From: Azospirillum sp. TSH64
GTDB taxonomy: Bacteria > Pseudomonadota > Alphaproteobacteria > Azospirillales > Azospirillaceae
DNA length: 64,000 nucleotides
Reading direction: 5' to 3'
NCBI RefSeq assembly: GCF_003116035.1
Contig: NZ_LGQW01000015.1
Span: 3,681,858-3,745,857 of the forward strand
Below are positions 45,201-55,214 of this stretch, piece by piece. The notes beneath the pieces are model-generated. The model was not told the DNA's origin and did not search any database. It saw only the letters and a program-made list of their open reading frames with translations. A program made the position numbers and the translations under genes. Within the stretch, counting starts at the first letter, position 1, and every line of letters begins with the position of its first letter.

Positions 45201-45545
45201 GGTGGCTCTCCCCGTCATCATTGCCGTGCCCGGATCGTTGCCGGGCGGATTTATTTTGGGCCCACAGAGCGTGGGCAGCCCCAACCCACTGTAACGCGCC
45301 ACAAAATTGCGCGCCAGTACGTACAATCCGACATAACGATGGTTGCAATGCCATTCTTTCGGCCAAGCCATGCACAGGCTCCTTGACCTCGAAGGGCAGA
45401 CACCCCCTATCCTTGTGGCACAAGACCGCCGGCCGAAGCGGACATCCCCATGGCTTCGGCCAACGGCGCGTCAATCGACAGTGATAAGTCCCAACTGCAC
45501 GCCATACGACTGCAAGCCAGACTTCAGCCAGCGGGAGGAAAATCG
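45201..45545. other. Divergent intergenic region, TAXI-TRAP and molybdenum hydroxylase operons
   Basis: About 345 bases with no gene. It must hold the promoters of both divergent operons. I see inverted arms CGGCCAAGCCATG near 45360 and CATGGCTTCGGCC near 45452, and the GGGAGGA ribosome binding site of the coxS-like gene at its right end. No clear sigma-54 or sigma-70 promoter was found. Confidence 0.5.
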
Positions 45546-46046
<501 letters not shown>

Positions 46047-46125
46047 GGGCGAAACGCCCAGAGCAGAAAAGATTGCAGTTCAGGCATTTCCGCATCTTCA
46101 GCGTTCCTGTGGGAGGAAACACGAG

Positions 46126-48522
46126 ATGGCGAACCCCAATGGCATCGGCGCCTCGGTGCGCCGGCGCGAAGATCAGCGTTTTCTGACCGGCCGCGGCAAT
46201 TACACCGACGATTTCAAGCGCCTGAACATGACCCATGCGGTCCATGTGCGCTCGCCCTACGCCCATGCCCGCATCCTGGGCATCGACTTCACGGACGCGG
46301 CGGCGATGCCGGGCGTGGTCGCCGTGCTGACCGGGGCCGACATGGAGGCCGACAAGGTCGGCAGCCTGCCCTGCGGCTGGCAGATCCACTCCAAGGACGG
46401 CTCGCCGATGAAGGAGCCGCCGCATTATCCGCTGGCGCGCGACCGCGTGCGCTATGTCGGCGATGCGGTGGCGGTGGTCATCGCCGAGACCCGCGAGCAG
46501 GCGCGCGACGCCGCCGAGATGGTGGTGGTCGATTACGAGGAACTGCCGGCGGTCGGGTCCTCAACCCGCGCGGTCGCCGGCGGTGCGCCGCTGGTCCATG
46601 ACGATGCGCCGGACAATGTCTGCTACGACTGGCATCTCGGCGACAAGGCCGCGACGGATGCCGCCTTCGCCAATGCGGCCCATATCGCGAAGATCGATCT
46701 GGTCAACCAGCGCCTGGTCCCCAACGCGATGGAACCGCGGGCGGCGATGGGCGAATACGACCAGTCCAACGGCGAATACACCCTGACCACCACCAGCCAG
46801 AACCCGCACGTCACCCGCCTGTTGATGGGCGCCTTCGTGCTGGGCATTCCCGAACATAAGCTTCGCGTGGTGGCCCCCGACGTCGGCGGCGGCTTCGGGT
46901 CGAAGATTTTCCATTACGGCGAGGAGGCTGTCGTCACCTGGGCGGCACGCAAGGTCGGCCGGCCGGTGAAATGGACCGCCGACCGTTCGGAAAGCTTCCT
47001 GACCGACGCCCATGGCCGCGACCATGTCAGCCATGCCGAGTTGGCAATGGACGCCGACGGTAATTTCCTGGCGCTGCGCGTCTCGACGCTGGCCAATCTC
47101 GGCGCCTATCTGTCGACCTTCGCGCCGTCGATCCCGACCTACCTCTACGCCACGCTGCTGGCCGGCCAGTACAAGACCCCGGCGATCTATGCCGAGGTGA
47201 AGGCGGTCTTCACCAACACCTCTCCCGTAGACGCCTATCGCGGCGCCGGCCGGCCGGAAGCCTGCTACCTGATCGAACGGCTGGTCGATGTCGCGGCCGG
47301 TGTGATGGGCATGGACAAGACCGAGATCCGCCGCCGCAACTTTGTGCCGAAGGAGGCGATGCCCTACCAGACGCCGGTGGCGCTGCAATACGACACCGGC
47401 GACTTCGCCAAGAATCTCGACATCGCCCTGCCGCTGGTCGATTACCCCGGCTTCCAGCAGCGCCGTGCCGAATCGAAGGCGCGCGGCAAGCTGCGCGGCA
47501 TCGGATTCGCGACCTATATCGAAGCCTGCGGCATCGCGCCTAGCAATGTCGCCGGTGCGCTCGGCGCTCGCGCAGGACTTTATGAATGCGCGGAAGTCCG
47601 TTTCCATCCAACGGGTTCGGTGACGGTCTTCACCGGCGCTCACAGCCACGGCCAGGGCCATGAGACCACTTTCGCCCAGATCGTGGCGGAGCGGTTCGGC
47701 ATCCCGATCGAGAATGTCGAGATCGTCCACGGCGACACCAACAAGATCCCGTTCGGCATGGGCACCTACGGTTCGCGTTCGCTCGCGGTCGGCGGCTCGG
47801 CCCTGGTGAAGGCGATGGACAAGGTGGAGCGCAAGGCGAGGAAGATCGCCGCCCACATGCTGGAAGCCGCCGAGACCGACATCGAGGTCAAAGAAGGCCG
47901 TTTCACCGTCGCCGGCACCGACAAGAGCCTGGGTATCGGCGACATCGCCCTCCAAGCCTATGTCCCGCACAACTTCCCGCTCGACGAGCTGGAGCCGGGT
48001 CTGGACGAGCAGGCCTTCTACGATCCGAAGAACTTCACCTACCCCAACGGCTGCCATGTCTGCGAGCTGGAGATCGATCCGGACACCGGCGTCACCACCA
48101 TCGTCAGCTTCGCCGCGGTGGACGATTTCGGCAACGTCATCAACCCGCTGATCGTCGAGGGGCAGGTGCATGGCGGCCTAGTCCAGGGCATCGGCCAGGC
48201 GCTATACGAGAACTGCGTCTATGACGAGGAGTCGGGCCAGCTCGTCACCGGCTCCTACATGGACTATTGCATGCCGCGGGCGGACGATGTCCCATCCTTC
48301 ACCGTGCGCTATCACGAGGACCAGCCCTGCACCCACAACCCGCTGGGCGTGAAGGGTTGTGGCGAGGCCGGGACCATCGGCGCCGCCGCCGCCGTGATGA
48401 ACGCGGTGGTGGATGCGCTGTCTGACTACGGCGTCACCCACATGGACATGCCGGCGACGCCGGAAAAGGTGTGGCGGACCATCCGCGACGCTGCCCCTGC
48501 TCCGGCAATGGCGGCGGAATAA
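46126..48522 (+). CDS. Molybdenum hydroxylase large subunit (form II CODH-like)
   Basis: 798 residues, molybdopterin cytosine dinucleotide enzyme of the xanthine oxidase family. The active-site loop is AYRGAGR (370-376), the form II type; true (form I) aerobic CO dehydrogenase has AYRCSFR with the Cu-binding Cys. The Glu for base catalysis lies near the end in [12 protein letters not shown]. So it probably oxidises an aldehyde, aromatic N-heterocycle or related compound rather than CO. Order S, L, M, D, E, F, I and TRAP neighbour support a catabolic role for some imported substrate. Confidence 0.93.
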   Translation: MANPNGIGASVRRREDQRFLTGRGNYTDDFKRLNMTHAVHVRSPYAHARILGIDFTDAAAMPGVVAVLTGADMEADKVGSLPCGWQIHSKDGSPMKEPPHYPLARDRVRYVGDAVAVVIAETREQARDAAEMVVVDYEELPAVGSSTRAVAGGAPLVHDDAPDNVCYDWHLGDKAATDAAFANAAHIAKIDLVNQRLVPNAMEPRAAMGEYDQSNGEYTLTTTSQNPHVTRLLMGAFVLGIPEHKLRVVAPDVGGGFGSKIFHYGEEAVVTWAARKVGRPVKWTADRSESFLTDAHGRDHVSHAELAMDADGNFLALRVSTLANLGAYLSTFAPSIPTYLYATLLAGQYKTPAIYAEVKAVFTNTSPVDAYRGAGRPEACYLIERLVDVAAGVMGMDKTEIRRRNFVPKEAMPYQTPVALQYDTGDFAKNLDIALPLVDYPGFQQRRAESKARGKLRGIGFATYIEACGIAPSNVAGALGARAGLYECAEVRFHPTGSVTVFTGAHSHGQGHETTFAQIVAERFGIPIENVEIVHGDTNKIPFGMGTYGSRSLAVGGSALVKAMDKVERKARKIAAHMLEAAETDIEVKEGRFTVAGTDKSLGIGDIALQAYVPHNFPLDELEPGLDEQAFYDPKNFTYPNGCHVCELEIDPDTGVTTIVSFAAVDDFGNVINPLIVEGQVHGGLVQGIGQALYENCVYDEESGQLVTGSYMDYCMPRADDVPSFTVRYHEDQPCTHNPLGVKGCGEAGTIGAAAAVMNAVVDALSDYGVTHMDMPATPEKVWRTIRDAAPAPAMAAE

Positions 48523-48550
48523 GACGGCCGAAGAAGAAGGAGGCTGGAGA

Positions 48551-49342
48551 ATGTACGCTTTCAACTACCAACGGCCGACATCGCTCGCCGACGCGGCGAC
48601 AGCCATCCAGGCGGAAGAGGCGAAGCTGCTGGGTGGCGGCCAGACCCTGCTGCCGACGCTGAAACAGCGCCTCGCCCGCCCGACCGACCTGATCGACCTC
48701 GGCGCCATTCCGGAACTCAAGGGCATCCGTGAGGCCGATGGTGGGCTGGAGATCGGCGCCTTCACCCGTCACGCCGAGGTCGCCCATTCCGACCTCGTCA
48801 AGCGGGTGATCCCGGCGCTCGCCAGCCTCGCCGAGGGCATCGGCGACCGTCAGGTCCGCAACATGGGCACGATGGGCGGCTCCATCGCCAACGCCGATCC
48901 GTCGGCCGACTACCCGTCGGCCGTGGTGGCGCTCAAGGCCACGGTGACCACCGACCGCCGGACCATCTCCGGCGACGATTTCTTCACCGGCATGTTCGAA
49001 ACCGCGTTGGAGCCGGGCGAAATCCTCAAGTCGGTCCGCTACTCCCGGCCGGACAAGGCGGCCTACGCCAAGTTCCGCAACCCGGCCAGCCGCTATGCCA
49101 TCGTCGGCGTCTTCGTCGCGAAGTTCGGCGCCGACGTGCGGGTGGCGGTGACCGGTGCCGCCGGTTCCGTCTTCCGCGCCGAGGCGTTCGAGGCGGCGCT
49201 GGCCGCCGACTTCCGTGCCGAAGCGCTGAACGGCCTGTCGGTGGACGCCGACGGCCTGAACGCCGACATCCACGCCAGCGCCGACTACCGCGCCCACCTC
49301 GTCACCGTGATGGCGAAGCGCGCGGTGGAAGCGGCGGGGTGA
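48551..49342 (+). CDS. Molybdenum hydroxylase medium subunit, FAD-binding (CoxM type)
   Basis: 263 residues. FAD-binding signatures LLGGGQTLLP (about 27-36) and NMGTMGGSIANADPSADYP, both family typical. It carries electrons from the [2Fe-2S] subunit to an acceptor. AGGAGG lies just before the ATG. A perfect 14-bp hairpin follows its stop. Confidence 0.95.
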   Translation: MYAFNYQRPTSLADAATAIQAEEAKLLGGGQTLLPTLKQRLARPTDLIDLGAIPELKGIREADGGLEIGAFTRHAEVAHSDLVKRVIPALASLAEGIGDRQVRNMGTMGGSIANADPSADYPSAVVALKATVTTDRRTISGDDFFTGMFETALEPGEILKSVRYSRPDKAAYAKFRNPASRYAIVGVFVAKFGADVRVAVTGAAGSVFRAEAFEAALAADFRAEALNGLSVDADGLNADIHASADYRAHLVTVMAKRAVEAAG

Positions 49343-49349
49343 TCCAGTT

Positions 49350-49384
49350 CCCTCTCGCTCTCCTTCCGCAGGAGAGCGAGAGGG
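49350..49384. repeat. Perfect 14-bp intercistronic hairpin between the M subunit and coxD-like genes
   Basis: CCCTCTCGCTCTCC (49350-49363) pairs fully with GGAGAGCGAGAGGG (49371-49384), loop of seven bases. It begins 7 bases after the M-subunit stop and ends 28 bases before the next ATG. No long T run follows. It would uncouple expression of structural and maturation genes, or it is a dispersed repeat of the CCCTCTC type found in many high-GC genomes. Confidence 0.75.
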
Positions 49385-49412
49385 TATTCCTTGTCCATCT
49401 CCAAGGCCGTCC

Positions 49413-50336
49413 ATGACCGCAGCCATCCCCGCCTCCGTCGATGACACGCTGGCGCTTCTCACCCGCGGCAATTACGTCGCGGACCGCTCCCTGGCGACGG
49501 CACTCTTCCTGGCGCTGAAGTTGAAGCGCCCGCTGTTCCTGGAGGGCGAGGCCGGTGTCGGCAAGACGGAGATCGCCAAGGTCCTGTCGGCAACGCTCGG
49601 CCGCAAGCTGCTGCGGCTGCAATGCTATGAGGGGTTGGACGCCTCGTCGGCCGTCTATGAATGGAACTATGCCCGCCAGATGATGGAAATCCGGCTGGCG
49701 GAGGCGTCCGGCGGGCAGGACCGCAACTCGCTGGCCTCCGACCTGTTCTCCGAGCGCTTCCTGGTTAAGCGGCCGCTGCTCCAGGCGCTGGAGTCGGACA
49801 TTGCCGGACCGCCGGTGCTGCTGATCGACGAGCTGGACCGCACCGACGAGCCGTTCGAGGCCTATCTGCTGGAAATCCTGTCCGACTATCAGGTCTCGAT
49901 TCCGGAATTCGGCACCGTCCATGCACCGGAACCGCCCGTCGTCATCCTCACCTCCAACCGTACGCGCGAGATCCACGACGCGTTGAAGCGGCGCTGCTTC
50001 TACCATTGGGTCGATTACCCCGGCGCCGCGCGGGAGCGGGAGATCCTGTCGGTCAAGGCGCCGCAGGCCGATGCCCGGCTGGCGGCCCAGGTGGTCGGCT
50101 TCGTCCAGACATTGCGCGGCATGGACCTCTACAAGGCGCCGGGTGTGGCGGAAACGCTGGACTGGGCGCAAGCCCTGGTCGAGCTAAACCAGCTGGAGCT
50201 TGAGCCCTCCGTCATCAACGACACGCTGGGCACGCTGCTGAAATACCAGGACGACATCGCCCGCATCCAGGGCAGCGAGGCGGCGCGCATCCTGACCCAG
50301 GTCAAGACCGAGTTGGCCGCCACCACCGCCCGGTGA
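49413..50336 (+). CDS. CoxD-like MoxR-type AAA+ ATPase
   Basis: 307 residues. Walker A is EGEAGVGKTE (45-52 core), Walker B is LLIDELDR, sensor 1 VILTSNRTREI. CoxD acts in maturing the molybdenum-copper or molybdenum-sulfur centre of CODH; with the VWA protein CoxE it forms a MoxR/VWA chaperone pair, as NorQ/NorD do. It lies 8 bases before coxE. Confidence 0.92.
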   Translation: MTAAIPASVDDTLALLTRGNYVADRSLATALFLALKLKRPLFLEGEAGVGKTEIAKVLSATLGRKLLRLQCYEGLDASSAVYEWNYARQMMEIRLAEASGGQDRNSLASDLFSERFLVKRPLLQALESDIAGPPVLLIDELDRTDEPFEAYLLEILSDYQVSIPEFGTVHAPEPPVVILTSNRTREIHDALKRRCFYHWVDYPGAAREREILSVKAPQADARLAAQVVGFVQTLRGMDLYKAPGVAETLDWAQALVELNQLELEPSVINDTLGTLLKYQDDIARIQGSEAARILTQVKTELAATTAR

Positions 50337-50343
50337 GCGCGTC

Positions 50344-51561
50344 ATGACGGACCCCGTTCCGGCCGGGCGCCTCACCCTCAACCTGATGCATTTCGCCCGC
50401 GCGCTCCGCGCCGCCGGACTGCCGGTCGGACCGGGCAAGGTCTTGCAGGCGGTGGAGGCGGTGGAGGCGGTCGGGCTGTCAAACCGCACCGACTTCTATT
50501 GGGCGCTGCACGCCATCTTCGTGAACCGCCACGACCAGAGCGAGCTGTTCGACCAGGCTTTCCACGTCTTCTGGCGCAATCCGGACATCCTGAAGAAGAT
50601 GATGTCGCTGATGCTGCCGAAGGTGCGGACGGAGGCGCCGCCCGACCAGCCGGAAATGGCCCAGCGGCTTGCCGAGGCCCTGCACGGCAGCGGCACCGGA
50701 CAGGAGGAGCCGGAAAAGACGGAGATCGAGATCGATGCCTCCTTCACCGTCTCCGCCGCCGAGCGTTTGCAGGACAAGGATTTCGAGAAGATGACGGGGG
50801 AGGAGATGGCGCAGGCCAAGCGCCTGCTGACCCGCCTCTCCCTGCCGCTGGCGGAGGTCACCACACGGCGCCACCGTCCGGACCCGGTGGGACCGCGGGT
50901 GGACCCGCGCGCCACGCTGCGGCGGATGCTGCGCAGCGGCGGCGATCTGTCGGATCTTGCCCGAAAGCGCCGCCGCACCCGGCCGCCGCCGCTGGTGGTG
51001 CTGTGCGACATCTCCGGTTCGATGACCCGCTATTCGCGGATGCTGCTGCATTTCATGCATGCGGTCACCAACGACCGCGACCGGGTCTACAGCTTCGTCT
51101 TCGGCACGCGGCTGACCAACATCACTCGCCACCTGAGGCACAAGGACGTCGATGTGGCGCTGGACGCCGTGTCGGGAGCGGTCGCCGACTGGTCGGGAGG
51201 CACCAGGATCGGCACCGCGCTGCACGCCTTCAACCGGACCTGGGCACGCCGGGTGTTGGGCCAGGGCGCGGTGGTTCTTCTCATTACCGACGGGCTGGAC
51301 AGGGATGCAGGGGAAGGGCTTGCGGCAGAAGCAGAACGGTTGCACAAAAGCTGTCGGCGGCTCGTCTGGCTGAATCCTTTGTTGCGCTGGGAAGGCTTCG
51401 CGCCGAAGTCCTCAGGCATCCGGGCGTTGCTGCCGCATGTGGACGATTTTCTCGCGGCCCACAGCCTGAACAGCCTCGCGGATCTGGCCGGCGTCCTGTC
51501 GGCCGACGGTCCGCGTCGTAGCCCGGGCTTGCGCCGCTGGTTGAAGGAGGCGGCGGGATGA
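50344..51561 (+). CDS. CoxE-like VWA-domain protein
   Basis: 405 residues. The C-terminal half is a VWA domain with the MIDAS motif DISGSM (D222) and a late ITDGLDRD. The N-terminal half (ARALRAAGLPVGPGKVLQAVEAV) and the polar LTRLSLPLAEV...RRRTRPP middle are as in CoxE. Partner of the AAA+ protein before it. Stop overlaps the next start (ATGA at 51558). Confidence 0.92.
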   Translation: MTDPVPAGRLTLNLMHFARALRAAGLPVGPGKVLQAVEAVEAVGLSNRTDFYWALHAIFVNRHDQSELFDQAFHVFWRNPDILKKMMSLMLPKVRTEAPPDQPEMAQRLAEALHGSGTGQEEPEKTEIEIDASFTVSAAERLQDKDFEKMTGEEMAQAKRLLTRLSLPLAEVTTRRHRPDPVGPRVDPRATLRRMLRSGGDLSDLARKRRRTRPPPLVVLCDISGSMTRYSRMLLHFMHAVTNDRDRVYSFVFGTRLTNITRHLRHKDVDVALDAVSGAVADWSGGTRIGTALHAFNRTWARRVLGQGAVVLLITDGLDRDAGEGLAAEAERLHKSCRRLVWLNPLLRWEGFAPKSSGIRALLPHVDDFLAAHSLNSLADLAGVLSADGPRRSPGLRRWLKEAAG

Positions 51562-51887
51562 ACGACACCCTGATGGCGGACAACATCGTGGAGCAGGCAG
51601 CCGCATGGCGGACAGCCGGCCGCAGGGTGGCCCTGGCGACCGTCGTGTCGACCTGGGGCTCTTCGCCGCGGCCGGTCGGCAGCCAGATGGCGGTCGACGA
51701 CCGCGGGTCCATGGCCGGCTCCGTGTCCGGCGGCTGCATCGAAAGCGCCGTGGCGCATGAGGCGGCCAAGACGATGGAGGACGGCGAACCGCGTCTGCTG
51801 TCCTTCGGCATCACCAACGAAATGGCCTGGGAAGTCGGGCTGGCCTGTGGCGGACAGGTGCAGGTCTATGTCGAGGCCGTGGAATGA
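51558..51887 (+). CDS. CoxF-like protein, XdhC N-terminal domain
   Basis: 109 residues, starting within the coxE stop. The XdhC/CoxF signature is VVSTWGSSPRPVGSQM and GSVSGGCIES. These proteins help sulfurate or load the molybdenum cofactor. The second half of a full XdhC is the next gene, so the usual fusion is here split into two genes with a 4-base overlap. Confidence 0.9.
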   Translation: MNDTLMADNIVEQAAAWRTAGRRVALATVVSTWGSSPRPVGSQMAVDDRGSMAGSVSGGCIESAVAHEAAKTMEDGEPRLLSFGITNEMAWEVGLACGGQVQVYVEAVE

Positions 51888-52600
51888 AACGCGAAATTCT
51901 GGACCGGCTGCTTGCGGCGAAGGCCGACGCAATTCCGGCTGCCCTGGTGACCGATCTTAACAGCGGCCTCCAGACGCTTGTTTTCGAAGACACCGTGCAT
52001 GGCAGCTTCGGGCTGGAGCCCGACCTGCTGGACGAGGTGCGCCGGCGCATCCGCCAGGATCGTTCCGGCCTGCTGGTCGATCCGCAGGACGAGGACGGCT
52101 TCCGGCTGTTCGTCCATGTCCACAATCCGGCCATGAGGCTGTTGATCGTCGGCGCCGTGCACATCGCCCAGGCTCTGGCCCCGGTGGCGGCGCTGACCGG
52201 CTATGACGTGACGGTGATCGACCCGCGCGGCGCCTTCGCCACCGAGGCGCGCTTTCCCGGCGTGAAGCTGAACCATCTTTGGCCGGACGAGGCGCTGGCC
52301 GAGCTGAAGCCCGACGTCCGCACCGCCGTGGTCACGCTGACGCACGATCCGAAGCTGGACGACCCGGCGCTGATCGCCGCCTTGCGGTCCCCCGCTTTCT
52401 ATGTCGGCGCGCTGGGCAGCAAGCGCACCCACGCCCTGCGCCTCGACCGTCTGCGCGACGAGGGGCTGAGCGAAGCCGAGGTCAAGCGCATCCGCGGTCC
52501 CGTCGGCCTCTCCATCGGCGCGGTCACCCCGGCGGAGATCGCCATAGCGATCATGGGCCAGATCACCTGCGTGCGGCGGGGAGAGAACCATCCCTGCTGA
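51884..52600 (+). CDS. CoxI-like protein, XdhC Rossmann (C-terminal) domain
   Basis: 238 residues beginning with an ATG overlapping the coxF-like stop. The XdhC-type Rossmann region is LLIVGAVHIAQALAPVA (about 86-102) and later FYVGALGSKRTHALR and GLSIGAVTPAEIAIAIMGQI. It should bind NAD(H) or a related cofactor and works in molybdenum cofactor sulfuration with the CoxF-like protein. End of the cox-type operon before a 126-base gap. Confidence 0.88.
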   Translation: MKREILDRLLAAKADAIPAALVTDLNSGLQTLVFEDTVHGSFGLEPDLLDEVRRRIRQDRSGLLVDPQDEDGFRLFVHVHNPAMRLLIVGAVHIAQALAPVAALTGYDVTVIDPRGAFATEARFPGVKLNHLWPDEALAELKPDVRTAVVTLTHDPKLDDPALIAALRSPAFYVGALGSKRTHALRLDRLRDEGLSEAEVKRIRGPVGLSIGAVTPAEIAIAIMGQITCVRRGENHPC

Positions 52601-52726
52601 GGGCTGAGGACCGGGGTGGAGGAGCCATAAACGCCTCCCCCACCCCACACCTTCCGCCCATTGCCCCGCTCCGGCCCGGTCGCCATATCCGTCGGTGAAC
52701 ACCGACCGCGCCCATCCGGAGCCCCC

Positions 52727-54379
52727 ATGTTCTTCGGCCCGCTTCCCCTGTCCGACGCCGAAGGCGCGACTCTCGCCCATTCCCTGCGTCTGGGCTCCAT
52801 CGCCTTCAAGAAGGGCCGCCGGCTGTCGACCGATGACGTCGAAGCCCTGCGCGAGGCCGGCATCGCCGAGGTGATCGCCGCCAAGCTGTCCGACAGCGAC
52901 ATCGGCGAGGATGCCGCCGCCAGCCGCATCGCTGCCGCCGTGGCGGGCGGCGCCGTCCAGGTCGCCGCCGCTTTCACCGGCCGGGTCAACCTGTTCGCCG
53001 AATCGCACGGCCTGCTGCGGCTTGCCCCATCCCGCATCGACGCGATCAACGAGATCGACGAGAGCGTCACCATCGCCACCTTGCCCGACTTCGCCCCGGT
53101 CGAGCCCGGACAGATGCTGGCCACCGTCAAGATCATCCCCTTCGCCGCCCCCGCCGGCGCGGTGGAGCAGGCGGAGCGGATCGCCATGGACGGACCGTCC
53201 CCGCTGGCCGTCCTGCCCTACCGTCCGCTGTCGGTGGCGCTGATCCAGACACGGCTTCCGGGGGTGAAAGAGAGCGTTCTCGACAAGACCGTCGCCGTGA
53301 CGCGGGAGCGGGTCGAAGCCATCGGCGGCACGCTGATCCACGACTCGCGCTGCGCCCATGACGAGGCGGAATTGGCGGCGCAGATCGCCGGGGCACCGAC
53401 CGCCGACCTGCTGCTGATTGCCGGCGCCTCCGCCATCACCGACCGCCGCGACGTGCTGCCTGCCGCCATCGGGCGGGCCGGCGGCGTGGTGGAACATTTC
53501 GGCATGCCCGTCGATCCCGGAAACCTGCTGCTGCTGGCGCGGCGCGACGGTAAACCGGTACTGGGGCTGCCGGGCTGTGCGCGCTCGCCCAAGCTGAACG
53601 GTTTCGACTGGGTGTTGCAGCGCATCGCCGCCGGCATTCCGCCCAGCCGGGCCGAGGTGATGCGGATGGGTGTCGGCGGGCTGCTTGCGGAGATCCCGAC
53701 ACGCCCGCTGCCGCGCGCCGGCGTGGCGACGGAAGCGCCACGGGCGCCGCGCGTCACGGCGCTGGTGCTGGCCGCCGGCCGTTCCAGCCGCATGGGACAG
53801 ACCAACAAACTGCTGGCGGAGGTCAACGGCGCTCCGCTGGTCGCCCGCGCCGTCGATGCGGCCCTCGCCTCGCAGGCCGCCACCGTGATCGTGGTCACCG
53901 GTCATCAGGGGGAGCGTGTGGCGCGGGCGCTGGCCGACCGCCCGGTCACCTTCGTTCACAACCCCGCCTTCGCCGAGGGACTCAGCAGCTCCCTGCGTGC
54001 CGGTTTGGCGGCGGTACCGGGCGACTCTGACGCGGTGGTCGTCTGCCTGGGCGACATGCCGCGGGTGGCGTCCGCCGTGATCGACCGGCTGATCGCCGCC
54101 TACAGCCCGCTGGAAGGCCGCGCGATCTGCATCCCGACCACCCACGGCAAGCAGGGCAATCCGGTGCTGTGGGACCGGGCCTTCTTCACCGAAATGGCGG
54201 GGCTGAGCGGCGACGCCGGTGCCAAGCGGTTGATCGGCCAGCATGCCGACCGGCTGTGCGAGGTGCCGGTCGACGATGCCGGCATCCTCTACGACGTGGA
54301 CACCCCCGATCTGCTGGCCCGCTTCGCGGAAACCGTCAGCGCGCCAGATCCAGCCAGCGCCGGGTCATCTCCCGGGTGA
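52727..54379 (+). CDS. Fused MoeA-like/MocA-like molybdenum cofactor protein
   Basis: 550 residues with two domains. Residues about 1-335 look like a molybdopterin-binding MoCF domain protein (the segments LLLIAGASAITDRRDVLPAA and GMPVDPGNLLLLARRDGKPVLGLPGCARSPK). Residues about 345-535 are a nucleotidyltransferase of the MobA/MocA group: LVLAAGRSSRMGQTNKLL (signature), TGHQGERV, CLGDMPRVASAVIDRLI. The second domain would add CMP to make molybdopterin cytosine dinucleotide, the form used by the hydroxylase encoded upstream. Its last 44 bases overlap the convergent glutamine amidotransferase gene. Confidence 0.88.
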   Translation: MFFGPLPLSDAEGATLAHSLRLGSIAFKKGRRLSTDDVEALREAGIAEVIAAKLSDSDIGEDAAASRIAAAVAGGAVQVAAAFTGRVNLFAESHGLLRLAPSRIDAINEIDESVTIATLPDFAPVEPGQMLATVKIIPFAAPAGAVEQAERIAMDGPSPLAVLPYRPLSVALIQTRLPGVKESVLDKTVAVTRERVEAIGGTLIHDSRCAHDEAELAAQIAGAPTADLLLIAGASAITDRRDVLPAAIGRAGGVVEHFGMPVDPGNLLLLARRDGKPVLGLPGCARSPKLNGFDWVLQRIAAGIPPSRAEVMRMGVGGLLAEIPTRPLPRAGVATEAPRAPRVTALVLAAGRSSRMGQTNKLLAEVNGAPLVARAVDAALASQAATVIVVTGHQGERVARALADRPVTFVHNPAFAEGLSSSLRAGLAAVPGDSDAVVVCLGDMPRVASAVIDRLIAAYSPLEGRAICIPTTHGKQGNPVLWDRAFFTEMAGLSGDAGAKRLIGQHADRLCEVPVDDAGILYDVDTPDLLARFAETVSAPDPASAGSSPG

Positions 54380-55034
54380 ATTGCTCCGCCACCGGCAGAT
54401 GGGTGACGATCGAGTCTTCCAGCCCGTGCAGCATCTCCGCATTGGTCTGCCGCGCCTCTTCCCTGATCCGCGAGGCCCAGCCGCGCAGGATGTCGCCGGT
54501 GGCCTCGGGGTGGAACTGGAAGGCATAGGTGGCGCGGCCGAGGCGGAAGGCCTGGCGGTCGCAGGCTTCGCTGTAGGCCAGCGGCACGGCGCCCTCGGGA
54601 AACTCGAAGGTGTCGTAATGCCACTGGGCGAGATTCAGTTCGGAACCGAAGCCGCCAAGCAGCGGGTCGTCCTGCGCGCCGTCGGTCAGGCTGACGCGGT
54701 GGATGCCCAGTTCCGGAATGGTGTGGCGGTAGACCTTGGCGCCATAGGCGCGGGCCGCCAGCTGCGCGCCCAGGCAGATGCCCATCACCGGCCGGTCGGC
54801 TTCGGTGAAGTCGCGGATTGTCTCGATCACCCGGCCGAAATGCGGCCCCTTCTCATCGTCCCAGGCGTCCTGCGGACCGCCCAGCACCACCAGTCCGGCA
54901 TAGCCGTCCTTGTCGGGGATCGCCTCCCCCTCGTTGGCGGCGATGGTGACGAGGGTGGCGCCGTTGTCGGTCAGCGCATCGCCCACCAGACCGATGGGGG
55001 CGGTACGGCTGTTCTGGACGACCAGAATGCGCAT
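54336..55034 (-). CDS. Type 1 glutamine amidotransferase (GuaA-like)
   Basis: 232 residues. The class I nucleophile motif is GICLGAQLAA (Cys about 86) and the His-Glu pair is in FQFHPEATGD. The single-domain GATase fold is like that of GMP synthase-like amidotransferases; the synthase partner is absent, so substrate and acceptor are unknown. It converges on the MoeA/MocA gene with a 44-base overlap. Confidence 0.88.
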   Translation of the reverse strand: MRILVVQNSRTAPIGLVGDALTDNGATLVTIAANEGEAIPDKDGYAGLVVLGGPQDAWDDEKGPHFGRVIETIRDFTEADRPVMGICLGAQLAARAYGAKVYRHTIPELGIHRVSLTDGAQDDPLLGGFGSELNLAQWHYDTFEFPEGAVPLAYSEACDRQAFRLGRATYAFQFHPEATGDILRGWASRIREEARQTNAEMLHGLEDSIVTHLPVAEQFTREMTRRWLDLAR

Positions 55035-55214
55035 GGGTCTGCTCGGCTCGCGTCGTTGGTAAGGCTGTCATGAAGTTGTGAGACCGTTGCGGGCAGAGTT
55101 CAAGACACAGCCTTTCCCAACCGCATGCCCCGATGTGCAAAGCCGCTATGCGCCACGATAAAAAGCTGATCTAGAGTGCGTCAGGCACCCTCTTTCCGCC
55201 GGAGGTTCGTTCAG

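Noticed and set aside
46126..48522. Classical aerobic CO dehydrogenase (form I CoxL)
   Set aside because: The active-site loop is AYRGAGR, not AYRCSFR with the Cu-binding cysteine.
51866..54244. 792-codon minus-strand frame opposite the coxI-like and MoeA/MocA genes
   Set aside because: Shadow across two unrelated plus-strand genes, which a real gene would not mirror; no motif.
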